Shown: piece by piece, positions 10,960-24,711 of the stretch
Layout: every line of letters begins with the position of its first letter
How positions within the stretch are numbered: the first letter of the stretch is position 1
Assembly: GCF_003086295.3 (NCBI RefSeq)
Contig: NC_092045.1
Coordinates: forward strand, 25,114,890 to 25,178,889
Direction of reading: 5' to 3'
DNA: 64,000 bases
Origin: Arachis hypogaea
Taxonomy: Eukaryota > Streptophyta > Magnoliopsida > Fabales > Fabaceae
Notes under the pieces: model-generated
What the model saw: only the letters and a program-made list of their open reading frames with translations
Database searches by the model: none
Told to the model about the DNA's origin: nothing
Program-made: the position numbers and the translations under genes

Positions 10960-12930
10960 TTGTGATATATTTATCATCTTTCTAAGCCAAAAAAATTTTT
11001 ATTTTCTCAAAATTTTAATAAAGCTAATACAAGCTTTAATTTATTACATTTTGATATCTGGGATCCGTTTTAACAAAATTCTATTCATAATTATAAATAT
11101 TTTTTAACTATCATTGATGATTTTAATCACTTACATGGGTTATTTTATTAAAATTGAAAGGAAAAGTGCAAAATCATGTAAAAAATCTTATTAATTTAGT
11201 TGAACCACAATTCAACTCTAAAGTCAAAACTATCCGTTCTGATAATGGATCAGAATTCATTTTACATGATTTTTATGCTTCAAAGGCATTATTCATCAAT
11301 GTAATTGTGTTGAAACCCTTCAACAAAATAAAAAGGTAGAACACAAGTATCAGCATATTTTAAATATAGCTCGTACTCTTATGTTTCAATCTAATTTATC
11401 ATAATTTTTTTGGTTTTATGTCGTTAATCATATTGTTTATTTGCTTAATAGAGTTTCATCATTTGTAATTAATTTTAAAATATCATTTGAGATTTTATTT
11501 AATCACCCACTAAATTATTATAACCTTAACATTTTTGGATACTTATATTTTATTTTTATCCTAATGGTAAATAGATCAAAATTTGATCAAAGAATAAAAA
11601 ATAATGTGTTTATTGGTTTTCAACACGATTTTAAAAGATATATTATTTATATTTTAGAAGATAAAATGATTGAAATTTTTAGAAATGTGATATTTTTGTG
11701 AAATGATCTTGCCCTTAGTCATTAAAAATGTCAAATTAATACACCTAATTTAATATTATCAAACACACCTTCTCAAAAATAAGATTCAATTAGTTTTTCT
11801 ATTGAGCCAGAACCTATTCTTATTGACCCACATCTCTTTTCCATTAACCCACCCATTCTTCACCTACACCATCAACATCTCTCATTCTTTTTTTAGTCTC
11901 CACTGAAGCCTCACCAAACCAAGACACATCTCAATCCTGTATATCTAACACAATACCATCATTTTCCTCCAGATCCTTTTCTCCATTAGGGCCATAATCA
12001 TCGTTTCCTTCACTAGAAAATTTCCTTCTTTTCTGTCATAGGCATCAAACTTACTGCCCACCAACCTATCTTTTCAATTATGTTTGTAATTTTTTTTCAC
12101 TTGCACAAATTTTTCTTCTTCAAGGTGCCTTTATCCAATTTTTTTTTGTTATGCCTTTTTCTTCTATTTTTCTTACTTATAAAATCTATCTTTTATCTCT
12201 GCACTCTGAGGTTGAGTCAAAATCTTTCAAAGACGCCAAAAATCATTCTAGTTAGCGTAGTGTCATGAAAAATGAGCTGAATGCTCTTGAGTTGAATAAA
12301 ATTTGGTGTCTTGTTGATTGTCCTGCAGGTGTCACGCCAATTGGCTGTAAGTGGGTTTACTAAATCAAACGTAAGTCAGATGATTTCATTAAAAGATACA
12401 AAGTGCATCTTGTGGCTAAGAATTTCACTCAAACTGAAGGTGTTGATTATTTAAAAATATTTTCTCCTGTTATCAAACCTGCCACCATCAGATTAGTCCT
12501 AATTTTGGCATCCATGAAATACTAGCCCATACACCAACTAGATGTCAATAATATTTTCTTGTACAATGACCTCTCGAAAGATGTTTATATATCTCTGCCA
12601 GTTAAAATTGTGCCAACTCGCCCGAATCAATGTTGCAAATTATTGAAATCTCTATATGATTTACATCAATTTAGTCGCATGTGGTATGAGAAATTCTCCA
12701 ATCTTTTACTATCTCATAGATACTAGCAGACTATTTCTGATTATAATTTATTTGTTAAATTCATTAATGCTGAAATCTCTATTCTTTTGGTTTACGTTGA
12801 CGATATTGTTATAACTGAAAATTCTATTTTTGAACTTGCTGTTGTTAATACAATTTTGAACTAGAATTTTAAAATTAAAGATTTGGATCCTTTGAAATAT
12901 TTTTCGGGCATTAAAGTTGCTCAATCATAA
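10960..12930 (+). pseudogene. Decayed Ty1/copia retrotransposon pol fragment (integrase and reverse transcriptase)
   Basis: Conserved copia pol blocks appear in order but in broken frames. There is a GAG-pre-integrase-like Cys segment near 10960. The integrase catalytic block RSDNGSEF is at 11235-11258, followed by the integrase C-terminal region to about 11700. After a degraded Ser/Pro-rich linker comes reverse transcriptase from about 12260 (NALELNKIW, then GCKWVY), with YVDD at 12793-12804. Stops and frameshifts are frequent; one TAA directly follows the GCKWVY block. Gag and RNase H are not found. It is an old, non-functional copy, on the opposite strand and of a different lineage from the copia element at 13738-26288. 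Confidence 0.85.
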
Positions 12931-13732
12931 AGAAAAATTTTCTTTTTCAAAGAAAATATTATTGTCTTAGTTTTTTAGAAGACTTTGACTTGTTAGGCAC
13001 CAAATCGGCTTTAATGACTCTGATTGAACCGGATGTTCTGGCACTCAACAATTTTTAATAAGCTATTTTTTTTGGATAACTCTTTAATCTCTTGAAAATC
13101 CAAAAAATAAACCACCATTATTTTTCTTATTCTTTGAAAGTTTTGTTAGGCAGGACAAATCAATATTGGGATGTCAAAGTGAGTCGAATCTCACAGGATA
13201 ATTTGGTTGACCGGAAAAGAATTAGTTGAGTTATCAAAAAGCATAGTATGTTTAAAAGTAGGTTTAAAGGGGTTCAAGTCCATCAGGTGCGAGTTAACTC
13301 ATTTTTTGGATAATTTGCTATTTTGGATTTTTGACGCAATTAATGAAACAATAATTGGTCTATAATAGAATAAAATTGCGCGTATTATTCTATGAAAATG
13401 TATGATAAAATTTATAGTGATGTTCAATTTAAATTGTCTAACTTTTTCTTTTTAAAATTTTTTAAACAACTTTTTTTAAACAAAATATTTATTGAGAAAT
13501 TCAATAGAATAAAAGTTAACTCACGAATTCGAACAAATAGAGTCGAATTGACATTTTCTTGTTAAAAATGGACTATCTCAAAATTTCAATTTTGATTCAT
13601 AGTGGATCAGTTGAGCTGGCTAATCATTTTTCTATTTTTGTTGTAACCTTTAGCTATTTGAACATGTAAGAGTTGATTAGTTAGATAGCTAATTGAGTTA
13701 GATTAATTAGCTAATTGTAATTTTATCTTTTA
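12931..13732. other. Unassigned AT-rich sequence, possibly 3' end and LTR of the decayed copia copy
   Basis: No coding signal. From about 13600 it shows GATTAGTTAGATAGC-type wording. Across the later insertion it continues at 26294 with a TATATATAC box and pyrimidine-rich sequence, which resembles a copia LTR. The RNase H domain expected here is missing. Confidence 0.4.
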
Positions 13733-13737
13733 AAAGA

Positions 13738-16700
13738 TGAAGGTTGTAGAAGGTTTAGAGAAGAGAGTTGAATCTATTACATTCTTTAAAATTTATGAAA
13801 TAAGCATTTATTTATAAGCTTTTACTTAGATTCTGTTTGAATTATGCAGCGGACACTTTATGAGACAATTTCGTTTTGTCTCATAAATATCAAAAAATAG
13901 AACATAAAAAAGAGAAGAAGAATGATACCAGCATGTATCCTGGTTCAGTTGCCTTATGCAATGCAACCTATATCCAGTCTCCACCACAACAGTAGTAGAA
14001 TTTTCACTATAGTTAAAGTATTACATACACCAATTTCACAGGATTGACACAATCCTTTCCTTCTTAAGTTCTATCCTAACTTGACTTGGTTATGCTAATA
14101 CCTAACTCTCCACTCTAAGTGCTAACTCAACTTAGAAAGGGGTATCTCACAGGTACAAGACACAAGATATAATAACCAACCTAAAGAAGTCTGAAATCAC
14201 TCTAGCATTTTCTCTCAAGTGGTTCACTCAGCCTTTTATCACTCATAGGTTTTTTCTTGATTTCTCATTTTCATCCTTTTTTCACTCAAGAAATTACAGA
14301 AAGATATACATTGAAAATAAAATTACAATCTGTAAAATATAAAAGAGATTGGTGCTTCAACACCCTCTATTGCTATAAGTTGAACCGGATTTGGTTGACT
14401 CTGATTCAGTTTCTCATCTTGGCAAAATGCTTCTTTTACTTGAAAACACTGTCAAAGGTTGATGAACTCTTCACAGAGAATCACTTCAGAACAAACTCAC
14501 AAAATCTGGTTCTCTCTCCTTGTCTTCAGAAAGAAGAAAAATTTTTCTTTTGTACCTCTTTCATTGTTGCTGAGTTGCTTTCTTCCAAGTCAACTCCTCG
14601 AGTTGTGTGCTTCACTAACTTCTCATTTCACTATTTTCAATTAATTCCTAAATTAAGAATTTTAAATCTGAGCCTTTTTGCTTGACCGAAGACCCCAGGG
14701 TAGCATGAAAAAGTTGTTTAGTGGTAAACCTATATTTGAACCCTTGAACTAGAACTTTGTCCCCAAGAAATAATTTTGACCTTTGATTCACAACAGTGAT
14801 TATCAGAAATCAATTTCTCTATTTATCCCAAATTGGAGTAGTAGAGAGTTGGAGAAGGATTGATAAACCGCTATTTTATGATTTATCTTGTGCTTAATTC
14901 AGTAGATTTTACCCATTATTCTCACACTTATTCATAGAAATTGTATGTTTTACATTTTTCTTCCTGATTTTGTGCTATGATTGAAAACATGCTTCTTTGG
15001 CCTTAAATTTGCTATTTTTAATCCTCTCTTATTACCATTCGATCCCGTGATATATTTGCTGAGTGTTTTCAGGATTTATAGGGTAAGAATGACTTACAGG
15101 ATGGAAAGAAAGCATGCAAAAGTGGAAGGAATACAAGAAATTGATGGAATTGCTAAGCTGTCAACCCTGACCTCTTCGTACTAAATTGACCATAACTTGA
15201 GCTACAAATGTTCAAATGAGGCAGTTCCAGTTGCATTGGAAAGCTAACATCTAGGGCTTCGAAATAATATGCAATTTGTCATAGTTGCCTTGCTGTTAGG
15301 CGACGCGTACGCTGGATGACGCGTACGCATGACGGAACCACATACTGTACGTATCAGAAATCGATGGGGTGATTTCTGGGCTGTTTTTGGTCCAATTTCA
15401 AGCCCGAAAACACATATTAGAGGCTGGGAGTGGAGCAAAATCAAGGATACACTTCTTATTATTCACAATTTACGTTTTAGATGTAATTTTGTAGAGACTA
15501 GGTTTTAGGTTTTTAGGTTTATTTCTTCTCAATTTCAGAATTCTACCTTGCTTCAATTTAGGCTTCTTTTACTTTGATTGTTCTAGTACTTTGGTTTATT
15601 TATTTCTCTTGTTAATTTGTTTATTTCCACAATTTGGTTTATGAACTCCATGTTAGATTCAAATTTTTTTAATGCAAGTTGAGGTATTTCATATTTATTG
15701 CTTCTTTCATCAATTTATTGTTATTATTCACTTTTGCAATTGTTGGTTTTAGATTTTAAATTCTCTTATTGCTTTTGTATGCTTTTATGTTTTGCCTTCC
15801 AAGTGTTTGATGAAATGCTTGGGAGGATTTTAAATTAGCTTTTTATATTCTTGACTTGGATTGATTAGTTTATGCTATAGAGTTATCAAATTTCCTTGTT
15901 GAAGGATAATTGAAAATAGCTGATTGGCTTAGGCTTCACTAACTCTAGTATTTGATTAGACTTGTGAACCTAAGTTGATTTTGCTCACTTGACTTACCTT
16001 CATTGCAGAGGGTTAAGTAAGTGAAAGCGAAATACAATTATCATCACAATTGATGACGATAATGAGAACATGACTTCTTATTCTCAATCCAAGTTAAGAG
16101 TTTTCTGAGTTATTAATTTAATTTCTTACCATTCTATTTCCTTGTTCCTTATTTCAAAAAACCCAAAAAGATACTTTTCTATAACCAATAGTAAAAACAC
16201 CTCCCTACAATTCCTTGAGAGACGACCCGAGGTTTAAATACTTCGGTTTACTTTTATAGGGTTTGTTACTTGTGACAACCAAATGTTTGTATGAAAGGAT
16301 TCTTGTAGGTTTAGAAGCTATACTTTCAACGAGAACTTATTGTGAAATTCTTTACCACACAAAAATCCGATCATCAAGGAGTGAAGAAAGTAAATTGCAT
16401 GCAAATAGAAATAAATCACCTTTAGCTTCTAACTTAGCTCGAAATAGTTTGATTTGGGTAATTAGACCTTTGCCTTATGGGTTAAGCTTTCTCTTTCTTT
16501 CTTCTATGGTGAATGAATGAGGAACAAAGCTCTCTCTTTCTTTTATCTGAGTCTGACCAAAGCAGATGTGAAGAGCTTGGAAGGCATCAGCTTGAGTTGA
16601 GTACCTTGGGCTTGAATTTTGTTCACTTACCTTTCAGCCCATGAGATTTATTTTGTTATTTCTTATTTGGGCTTTGTTTGTAAATGTTGCCCACAAAAGA

Positions 16701-16858
16701 AGATTCAGTTTCTTTGTTCTATTTTGGGCTGCTGCTATATTTACTAATTGTGGCCTGCATCACTTAGTCAAGCATGATCAATACTAATTGGGTAGTTAAC
16801 CACAATAAAAATAATGTTTGTCATCATCAATTAATTTAGTTAATTTCTTAACTCGACA
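13738..16858 (-). repeat. 3' LTR of the SIRE-type element, enlarged by a nested solo LTR
   Basis: It starts TGAAGGTTGTAG and ends TTAACTCGACA. It aligns with the right LTR except for a 1.5-kb insertion at 14861-16376. Without it the LTR would be about 1.6 kb, equal to the right copy. The open frame at 14257-14685 is LTR sequence, not a gene. Confidence 0.9.
14861..16376 (-). mobile_element. Solo LTR of a Ty3/gypsy-type element
   Basis: A 1,516-bp unit starting TGATAAACCGC and ending CGATCATCA. It is flanked by AGGAT (14856-14860) and AGGAG (16377-16381). The empty site is preserved in the other LTR (GAGAAGGAGTGAAG near 25850), which proves insertion and shows the TSD mismatch is a later change. 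It contains the LTR phrase CTTGAGAGACGACCCGAGG near 16214 and a pair of ACGCGTACGC words near 15305-15325. No internal domain is present, so LTR-LTR recombination removed it. Strand is inferred from the box order and is uncertain. Confidence 0.85.
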
Positions 16859-16875
16859 ATCTCTCCCTTGATGAC
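16859..16875 (-). promoter_or_regulatory. Polypurine tract of the SIRE-type element
   Basis: On the minus strand the sequence CATCAAGGGAGAGAT directly precedes the 3' LTR. It is purine-rich and at the exact position expected for plus-strand priming. Confidence 0.7.
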
Positions 16876-17615
16876 AAATATAATTATAACACTGATAAAA
16901 GGAATTGAATTTAAATGAATTTAAAGAACTTCCCTTTGAGTGATGTCGCTTGCTTTTGTGTTGCTCCCCTTTTTCCTTTCAAGACTTGCTCTCCCTAAAT
17001 TTATGCTCTTCTCTTCTTTCCTGTTTACATATTCTTATAGAGAACACAATGATGTGTTGCACACACTTCACCTTAACTAAGGGATTATATACAAATAGCA
17101 ACTAAAATCTAGCCCAATACCAATCAAAATTGGGCAGAATCTGAACAAAATAGAGCAACAAACATGCCAATAACAGATACCAACAACAGATACTACTACT
17201 CCCCCTTTTGTCATCAAGGAAGGAAATTTAATCAAATGTCAATCCTGCAAGTTAAAACCTGCAACAAAATGTTAAAGCAAAGTCCAAGCATCGAAATGAC
17301 TGAAATTAAAAGTACAGTTGTTTAACAATTTTACAGTCATTCGAAATAAAACATAGAGAAGTCCAAAATTAAACAACAGTTTTTATGAGACAAAAAGTAA
17401 AACAGAGAGTAGCATCTTTATGAGACAATTTTAGGCATCCGAACCATCCTCTTCAGGATCAGTGGCATTATTGTCATCCTCCTAGAGATTATCAATGAAT
17501 TTCAAAAAGACTTCCACTCTATCTCAGATTTTCTGAGAAAGTTTTCATGCTTGGTGGCTTATTTTCTTTGCTCCTTACTCATAGCAATTAGATAGTTTGA
17601 CTGAGAGACAAACTC

Positions 17616-18780
17616 TTACACCACATCCTTAAAAATCTCATATAAAGCAGATTTGTGTCCAGTGGAGGCTGAAGTACCCGTGGTAGAAGGAGGAGGATAT
17701 TCTTCTAGTTCATAGTCATCATCATCATCATCATCAAAAATCACCCTTTTAGAATGAGTGTGTCCCTTTTTCTGCTGTTTCACTAAACCACCTCCTTTTA
17801 TATATGAGTGTCTATTTTCATATGACTCATTTGACAAGTCAACACCAAAATGTTCAAAAATACAGGTTAAGAACATTCCATAATGAAGAGCTTTATCCTT
17901 CTTCTCACTTCTAAAACAATTAAACATATACCTTATCATTAAGTAAGCAAAAAAAATTTCAGTTTTTGTGAGAATAGCATACAAAACTAGAGTATCAGTG
18001 TAAGACACCCTTTGATATGAGCCACTCTGAGGAAGGATGATATGGTTCACTATGCGGTGCAACTGAGCACGAGTGTAACCCAGGACTTTGTGAGTTGGAG
18101 TGATGCCATCAATCAAAGAAATATGTTCACATACATAGGCCAGAGCATCATTGAAAGAGAGACCTACCCCTTCATTCCACTTACAAGATGTATAGGCACA
18201 TGCACTAATAACAGTGTATTTCAGAAAATCATTGATGGTTTCATTATTCAGAACTATGTCACGGTCTTTTACATAGGAATGAACACTGCCCTCATGATAA
18301 GTCATGTTTGTATAAAATTTCTTGACTAAAACTGGGTAAACTATTTTTTTATTTTAAAAATATGGTTCCAGTCCAGAAATACAAGATTATCAACAAACTT
18401 AAAACCTTTCTTTTTCAGATTTGGTACATCAACCAAAAAGGTAGGACAAAAGGTACGGTGAGCAATGACACCCTCATAGAAATCATTATTCATGGCAGAT
18501 CGAAAACAGTGAGGATTGTAGTTTGAGTGGGAGGTCGTGAAGTGAGATTTGTGTGCAAAAGGGTCTATGGAAGGCTCTTTAACAGATTTGAGAAGGATTC
18601 GAGTTTTACCTCTTTAAGGACGAGAAGGAGAGACCTAGGTTTAGATCTAGTGGGTTCAGACGTAGGTTCCTCTGCGGCAGAGCACTTCCCTTTCGAAGTG
18701 CTTGGCTTGGAAGGAGCGCTGGGAGGAGCGGTTGGCTTGAAGGAGGGAGGAGACCTCGAAGGGTTCTTTGTGCGAGCCAT
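17616..18780 (-). pseudogene. env-like ORF of the SIRE-type element, broken
   Basis: This is a retrotransposon ORF in the env position, downstream of pol and upstream of the polypurine tract. The start is chosen at the ATG at 18780 (MARTKNPSRS), which opens a Ser/Pro/Lys-rich N-terminus to about 18565. Frame breaks follow. A 229-codon open stretch (18305-17616) then has the conserved-looking core YTSCKWNEGVGLSFNDALAY, then LHRIVNHIILPQSGSY and YTDTLVLYAILTKTE. It ends in a run of seven Asp and an acidic/Pro tail. I see no signal peptide and no convincing transmembrane anchor in the open part. Naming follows the SIRE1 convention; a role in infectivity is not shown. The frame is interrupted, so no complete product is expected. 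Confidence 0.7.
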
Positions 18781-19421
18781 GGAATATGTGCGAGGAGGAG
18801 ATGTAGGAGGAGAAGGAAAAGGTGTAAAGGTGTGGTCTTGAGAGCGTGTAGAGGGTTTCATTTTCGCTGGGAGCTTGAGAACTTTTTCACAAGGAGGCTT
18901 TTGAAGAATAGTTTTCTTCCTTATTAGGTTGAACCTTGGTTTCGAATGAAGAGGAGCACTAGTGGTAGTGGGGAGAAACCGAAGAAGTGCATGAAGGAGT
19001 TATGAAGGGAGAAGCTCAAAGGTTGGTAACTGCTCCAAGAAAAAGGTTTCTTGAAATATGCAACTGCATCCCTTATGATTTGACCTTGAAAACACTTGAC
19101 ATCATGAAAAGAAAAGGTTATTAAAAAAATTAAATATTAAAAAAACTTATTTAAATGAAGCCTTTTTACTAAAAGACAAAACACAAAAAATCACATGGAT
19201 TTAAAGAAACATATTGGACCACCACATGTAACACTCATTGTGCCCAGATATGGTTGTGTTTAAGGAAACATATTAGACCACAAAGACTCTGAATTTCAGG
19301 GCTGGCCCAGATGAATCAACATGTGCTTTAGAGCCCAGAAAAGAAAGTTTAAAAAGATGGTTCTTCATTTACCCAGAATTGTCTCATCCCAAACTGTGAG
19401 ACAAAAACTTCAACAAACGTA

Positions 19422-22400
19422 TTAGCAATGCGCAAACAATGAGTCATGACTTAAAATTCCTAGATTAGTCCTAAGCTTACAAAATATGTCTTTAGCTAGA
19501 GGTTTGGTGAAAATATCTGCTAACTGATCTTCTGATTTAATAAATTGAATGCTAATATTCCCTTTTTGAACATGTTCTCTTATTGAGTGAAATCTCACCT
19601 TAATATGTTTAGTTCTATAGTGCAAAACTGGATTTTTGGAAATATTGATGGCACTCATATTATCACATAACAAGAGAATATTTTCAGCATTTAATTTATA
19701 ATCAGAAAGTTGAGTTTTCAACCAAATAAGTTGAGAACAACAGGAAGAAGCAGTAATATACTCAGCCTCTGCAGTGGATAAAACCACTGTAGACTGCTTC
19801 TTACTTGACCAAACGTTTAGGAACTTTCCAAGAAATAGCATATGCCTGATGTACTCCTTCTATCTACTCTATCTCCAGCAAAGTTTGCATCACAATAACC
19901 CACTGCAAAAAACTCATCAATTTTTAGGATACCATAAACCAAAATTGGATGTGATGTGAACATATCTAATAATTCTTTTAACTGCATAAAGATGTGATTC
20001 TTTGGGTTTAGATTGGAATCTAGAACACATTCCAACACTTTGCACAATGTCAGGTCTAGAGGAAGTTAAGTACATAAGAGAGACAATCATTTCTCTATAC
20101 CTAGTCTTATCTACATCTTTCTTAGTTTCACCCTTTTTTAATTTTGAATTAGAGTGCATGGGAGTTTCCATGGGTTTGGCATTTTTCATACCAAATTTTT
20201 TAACTAGTTCCTTGGCATACTTTTCTTGATGAATAAAAATACCATTTTCTGTTTGCTTAATTTGAAGTCCAAGGAAAATGTTAAGTTCACCGATCATACT
20301 CATGTCAAATTCACTTGTCATGAGTTTTCCAAATTTAGTACAAAGGGATTCATTTGCTGATCCAAAAATAATGTCATCAACATAAATTTGGACTAAAATG
20401 AAAGAATCATTAGAATTTTAATAAATAGAGTAGTGTCTGTGGTGCCTCTTTGAAAACTATTTTTCAAAAGAAAAGAACTAAGTCTCTCATACCAAGCCCT
20501 AGGAGCTTGTCTTAATACATAGAGAGCTTTAGAAAGTTTGAAAACATGGTTAAAAAATTCTTTATTTTCAAAATCAGGTGGCTGTGCCACATACACTTCT
20601 CTATCTATCACACCATTCAAGAATGCACATTTCACATCTATTTGATACAATTTAAAACCACAATAAGTAGCATAAGCTAGAAGAAGTCTTATGGCTTCCA
20701 TTCGGGTAACAAGGGCAAAGGATTCATCAAAATCTATTATATCCTTATGCCACCAATCATGCTTTGTTTCTAGTAACGCTTCCATCTTCACCCAACTTGT
20801 TCCTGAATATCCACTTGGTGCCTGTCACTTTCTTGTCACTTGGCTTTGGAACTAATGTCTAAACTTTGTTCTTTTCAAACTCATGAAGCTCTTCCTCCAT
20901 TGCCTTTACCCAAGATGGGTCATTAAGAGCTTCCTTGATGTTTTGAGGCTCCATTTAAGAGAGACAAACAATGTTTGTTTCTTCATTTGCTTTTCTAATG
21001 GAGGAACGAGTTTTGACACCTTGTGAGACATTCCCAATGACAAACTCTTGAGGATAGTTCTTGAGGAATCTCCATTCACGAGGTCTTGTGAACTTAGTAG
21101 CAGATTCAGTCACTGAGGGATCCAATGAACTGGTGGTTTTAGGATGTTCACCAGATTTATGAGACAAAACAAAATTTTTTCTTGTAGGATTTCCTGCAAC
21201 TGCAGTTTTAGATTCATTTTGTTCAGAATTTTCACTCTCATAATTTTGACCATTTTCATCATTCTTTTGAACCTGATTATCTGCATCACAATCTTCCAAA
21301 ATGTTTTGAACCAAGTTAGCATCACAAATGTAACATGTATGGACTCCTCAATCTAGCATCTTGATGATAGACTCTATATGCTTTACTATTTGTAGAGTAT
21401 CCTACAAATAAACACTCATATTCCTTTGGATCAAATTTTTTCAAATTATCTTTGTTATTTAGAACAAAACATTTGCATCCAAAGATATGCAAGTAATTTA
21501 AATTTGGTGGGTGACTTTTCCAAAGTTCATAAGGTATTTTCTTCAAAAAGTTTCTTATGATAGTTCTATTCAAAATGTGGCAAGCTGTGTTAACCGCTTC
21601 AACCCAAAAGAATTTTGGAACATTACTCTCGCAAAGCATGGCTCTTGTCATTTCTTAAATACTTCTGTTTCTTCTTTCTATAACACCATTTTGTTGTGGT
21701 GTCTTTGGAGAAGAGAAGTTGTGTGATATTCCAACTTCCTCACAAAAAGATCCAAATAATTGGTTTTCAAATTCAGTTTCATGATCACTTCTTATTGAGG
21801 TGATCTTTAAATTCTTTTCATTTTGAATTTTCTTGCTAAAATTTTCAAAAGCCGAAAAGGCTTCATTTTTGTGTGCAAGAAATAAAACCCAACCAAACCT
21901 AGAGTAGTCATCCACAATTACTAAACCATAGTATTTACCACCTAAGCTTTGAGTTCTTGTTGGACCAAATAAATCAATATGTAGCAGTTCAAGTGGTCTT
22001 TTAGTAGAGATGTCTTCCTTTGATTTAATTGAACTCTTTGTTTGTTTTCCCATTTGACAAGTATCACAAGTGATGTCTTTGACAAATTTTATCAAAGGAA
22101 GACCTCTTACTAATCCTTTCTTGACAAGCTTGTTTATTTGAAACATGCTAGCATGGCGCAATCACTTGTGTCATAGCCATTTTTCAGATTCTTTAGAGTG
22201 AAAACAAGCAACATTTTTATCCTTTAGTTCAACAAGAGTAAGTCCATACACATTATCACAACGCTTAGAAATGAATAATACTTCATTGGTCTTTTCATTC
22301 ACAACACAACACTCCAATCTTTTGAAAGTCACCAAATAACCCAAATCACACAATTGACTTATATTCAAAAGATTATGCCTTAAACCATTAACCAAAAAGA

Positions 22401-24650
22401 CATCATCAATGAAAGTAGAGTGATCATTACCTAATTTTCCAATAGCAACAATTTTATCTTTTTCATTATCTCCAAAGGTCACAAAACCTTTCACATACTT
22501 GTTTAGTTTGATGAAGAAAGTTGACCTTCTAGTCATGTGTCTAGAACACCTACTATCCATGTACCACATATCTTTCTTTTTCTTGGATGCTAGGCAGATC
22601 TGCATATGATTTCAATCAACCTTAGGTATCCAAATTAATTTCGATCCTTTGAAGTTAATCCACCTTAATTGCCCAAGTGCATTAAGGTCACAAACAACGT
22701 TGTAAATTTGGTTTCCTACTTTTCTTTTTTCAATGAAGCATTGTAAGTAAGAGTTACCAGTTTTCTTACAATTAAAGCAATGATTTCCTAAAACGTGTTA
22801 CTAAAATTGATTTTTATTTCGATGCTGGAAATGATTAAAAAGTTGAGTTTTTCTAATTTTTGAAGGATAAGCATTTCTCTTGACAAAATAATTTTTGTTA
22901 CTTTTCTTTTTTGTAAATGTATCAGAACAAGAATTTTTAAACTCATGTGGGCTTCTCAATTGTGAAGTTCTCTTGAAAAAATGTGGGTTTTTGAAAGCAA
23001 CTTCATTTTTTGAGATATAGCCCAGACCCGACTTGTTTGATGCAGGTTCAGTCCTTGAAGATGATGCAGTTTCATCAAAATAATATTTTCCAAGTTCCTC
23101 TTCATATAAGGGAACACGTCCCAAACCAGATTTATTCATGATGAATTTTGTCTTTGAAGAAGAGGCTATGAATTTTGTTGAAAGATTATCAAAAACTGCA
23201 TTATCTTTTGTCACATATCCTAACCCAGATTTTTCAGACAATGGTCTTTGATTTGCAAGTAATTTGCCCAAGTTGTTGGAACTTTGAGCAAATTTTGCTA
23301 AATCATTACTCAATCTTTTAATCATTTCATTTAATCTTTTATTTTTAGCAATAAGCTCTTGAGAAGGATCCACAATGTACTTTTCTTTTAGTTTTTTAAG
23401 TTCAGATTTCAGAAATCTGTTTTCTTCAATAATGTCCAATGCACATTCAGATTCCTTCACCTTCTCTTTCAAAAAATCATTTTCAGCTTTCAACATTTCT
23501 TTTTCATATTTATATTTATTGTATTTTTTCAGCAGTTTTGTAAAATTTAGTGTGAGATCATCAATTATGACATGTAAATCATCTATGGGCAAGTTATAGT
23601 AATTTACCTCATCAAGTTGGTCTTCACCAGTCATGAAGCAGATTTGAGCTTCGCATTCTGAGTCATCTTCCTCATCCGAATCATTTTCAAGATCTTCCCA
23701 AGATGCCATGAGCACTCTCTTTTTTTCTTTCTTTCCTTTGTCATCCTTCTTAAGTTTCGGACAGTTGTATTTGAGATGTCCAGCCTCCTTGCAATGGTGA
23801 CATATTACTTTGCTCAAGTCCTTCTTGTACTCCTTTGAGTTTGAGCCCTTGAACTTGCCTTTGTTCCTCATTAGTCTTCTAAGTCTCCTAGCAAAAAACA
23901 CAAGTTCATCATCTGAAAAACTGTCACTAGACTCACTTTCTTTTGATTCAACTCTTGACTTAAGGCTATTCCCCTTTTCTTTGAGTCTTGGTTTGTGTGT
24001 GTGGTTTCATAGGCAAGGAGTTTTTCTCTCAGCTCATCATATGTTATGGGACTTAGATTATTGTTTTCGGCTAAGACAGTGGCCTTCGTTTCCCATTTCT
24101 TTGTGAGGCTTCTAAGGATTTTTCTCACTAGAGTTTGTTTTGAGTAGGTTGTACCCATAGCATCAAGGTTGTTGATTATGATTGAGAATCTCTCAAACAC
24201 TTCATCAATGCTTTCTCCTTCCTTCATGTTGAACATCTCGTACTCTTTTCGCAGCATATCAATCCTCGTTTTCTTGACCTGTTTAGTGCCTTCGTGTGTA
24301 ACCTGGAGTTTTTCCAGATTTCTTTGGCTGTCTTGCATCTAGACACCTTTCGATACTCTTCAAAGCTGATAGCACAGTGAAGAAGGTTGACGGCTTTAGC
24401 ATTTAGCTCCACTTTCTTCTTGTCATCATTATTCCATTCAGTTTCTTCTTTTGAAGTCACCACTCCATTGGCACTTATTTTTGTTGGAATTTTGAGACCG
24501 CTTACAACAATCTTTCATATGTTATAGACTTATAGTAAATAGATTGGATGAAGATTCGCATCCTCTTTTTTCAGTAGGCATAGTTCTTCCTGTTGAAAAA
24601 AAGAGGCCTATTGTTTGACTGGCCTTCTGTTAGAGTGTAGGCAACTATGG
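19422..24650 (-). pseudogene. gag-pol of the SIRE-type copia element, multiply broken
   Basis: Reading leftward from about 24650, Gag has a UBN2-like domain (24463-23871), a CCHC knuckle CHHCKEAGHLKYNC near 23800, and a long Lys/Glu coiled-coil-like stretch to 22801. Protease lies at about 22560, where the active site reads DSR instead of DSG. Integrase has a zinc motif (CDTCQMGKQ) near 22060 and a DDE block SIRSDHETEFEN near 21770, where Gly of the usual HGTEF is Glu. Reverse transcriptase runs from 20900 with YVDD at 20373-20384. RNase H is at 19841-19422, with STAEAEYI. At least six stops or shifts separate the open segments, so the polyprotein cannot be made. The start lies in a frame-shifted region and is approximate. 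Confidence 0.9.
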
Positions 24651-24711
24651 TTGTGTCCAACTTATTCACTATTGGACCTTTGCTCCAAGCGGTGAAACTT
24701 GATTCTTGAGA

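Noticed and set aside
11441..11701. 86-codon frame as an independent gene
   Set aside because: It is part of the decayed copia integrase C-terminal region.
14257..14685. 142-codon plus frame
   Set aside because: It is inside the left LTR of the SIRE-type element, and the matching right-LTR segment is not open.
17700..17745. GAT/ATC trinucleotide repeat as a microsatellite
   Set aside because: It encodes the Asp run of the env-like frame and is too short to list separately.
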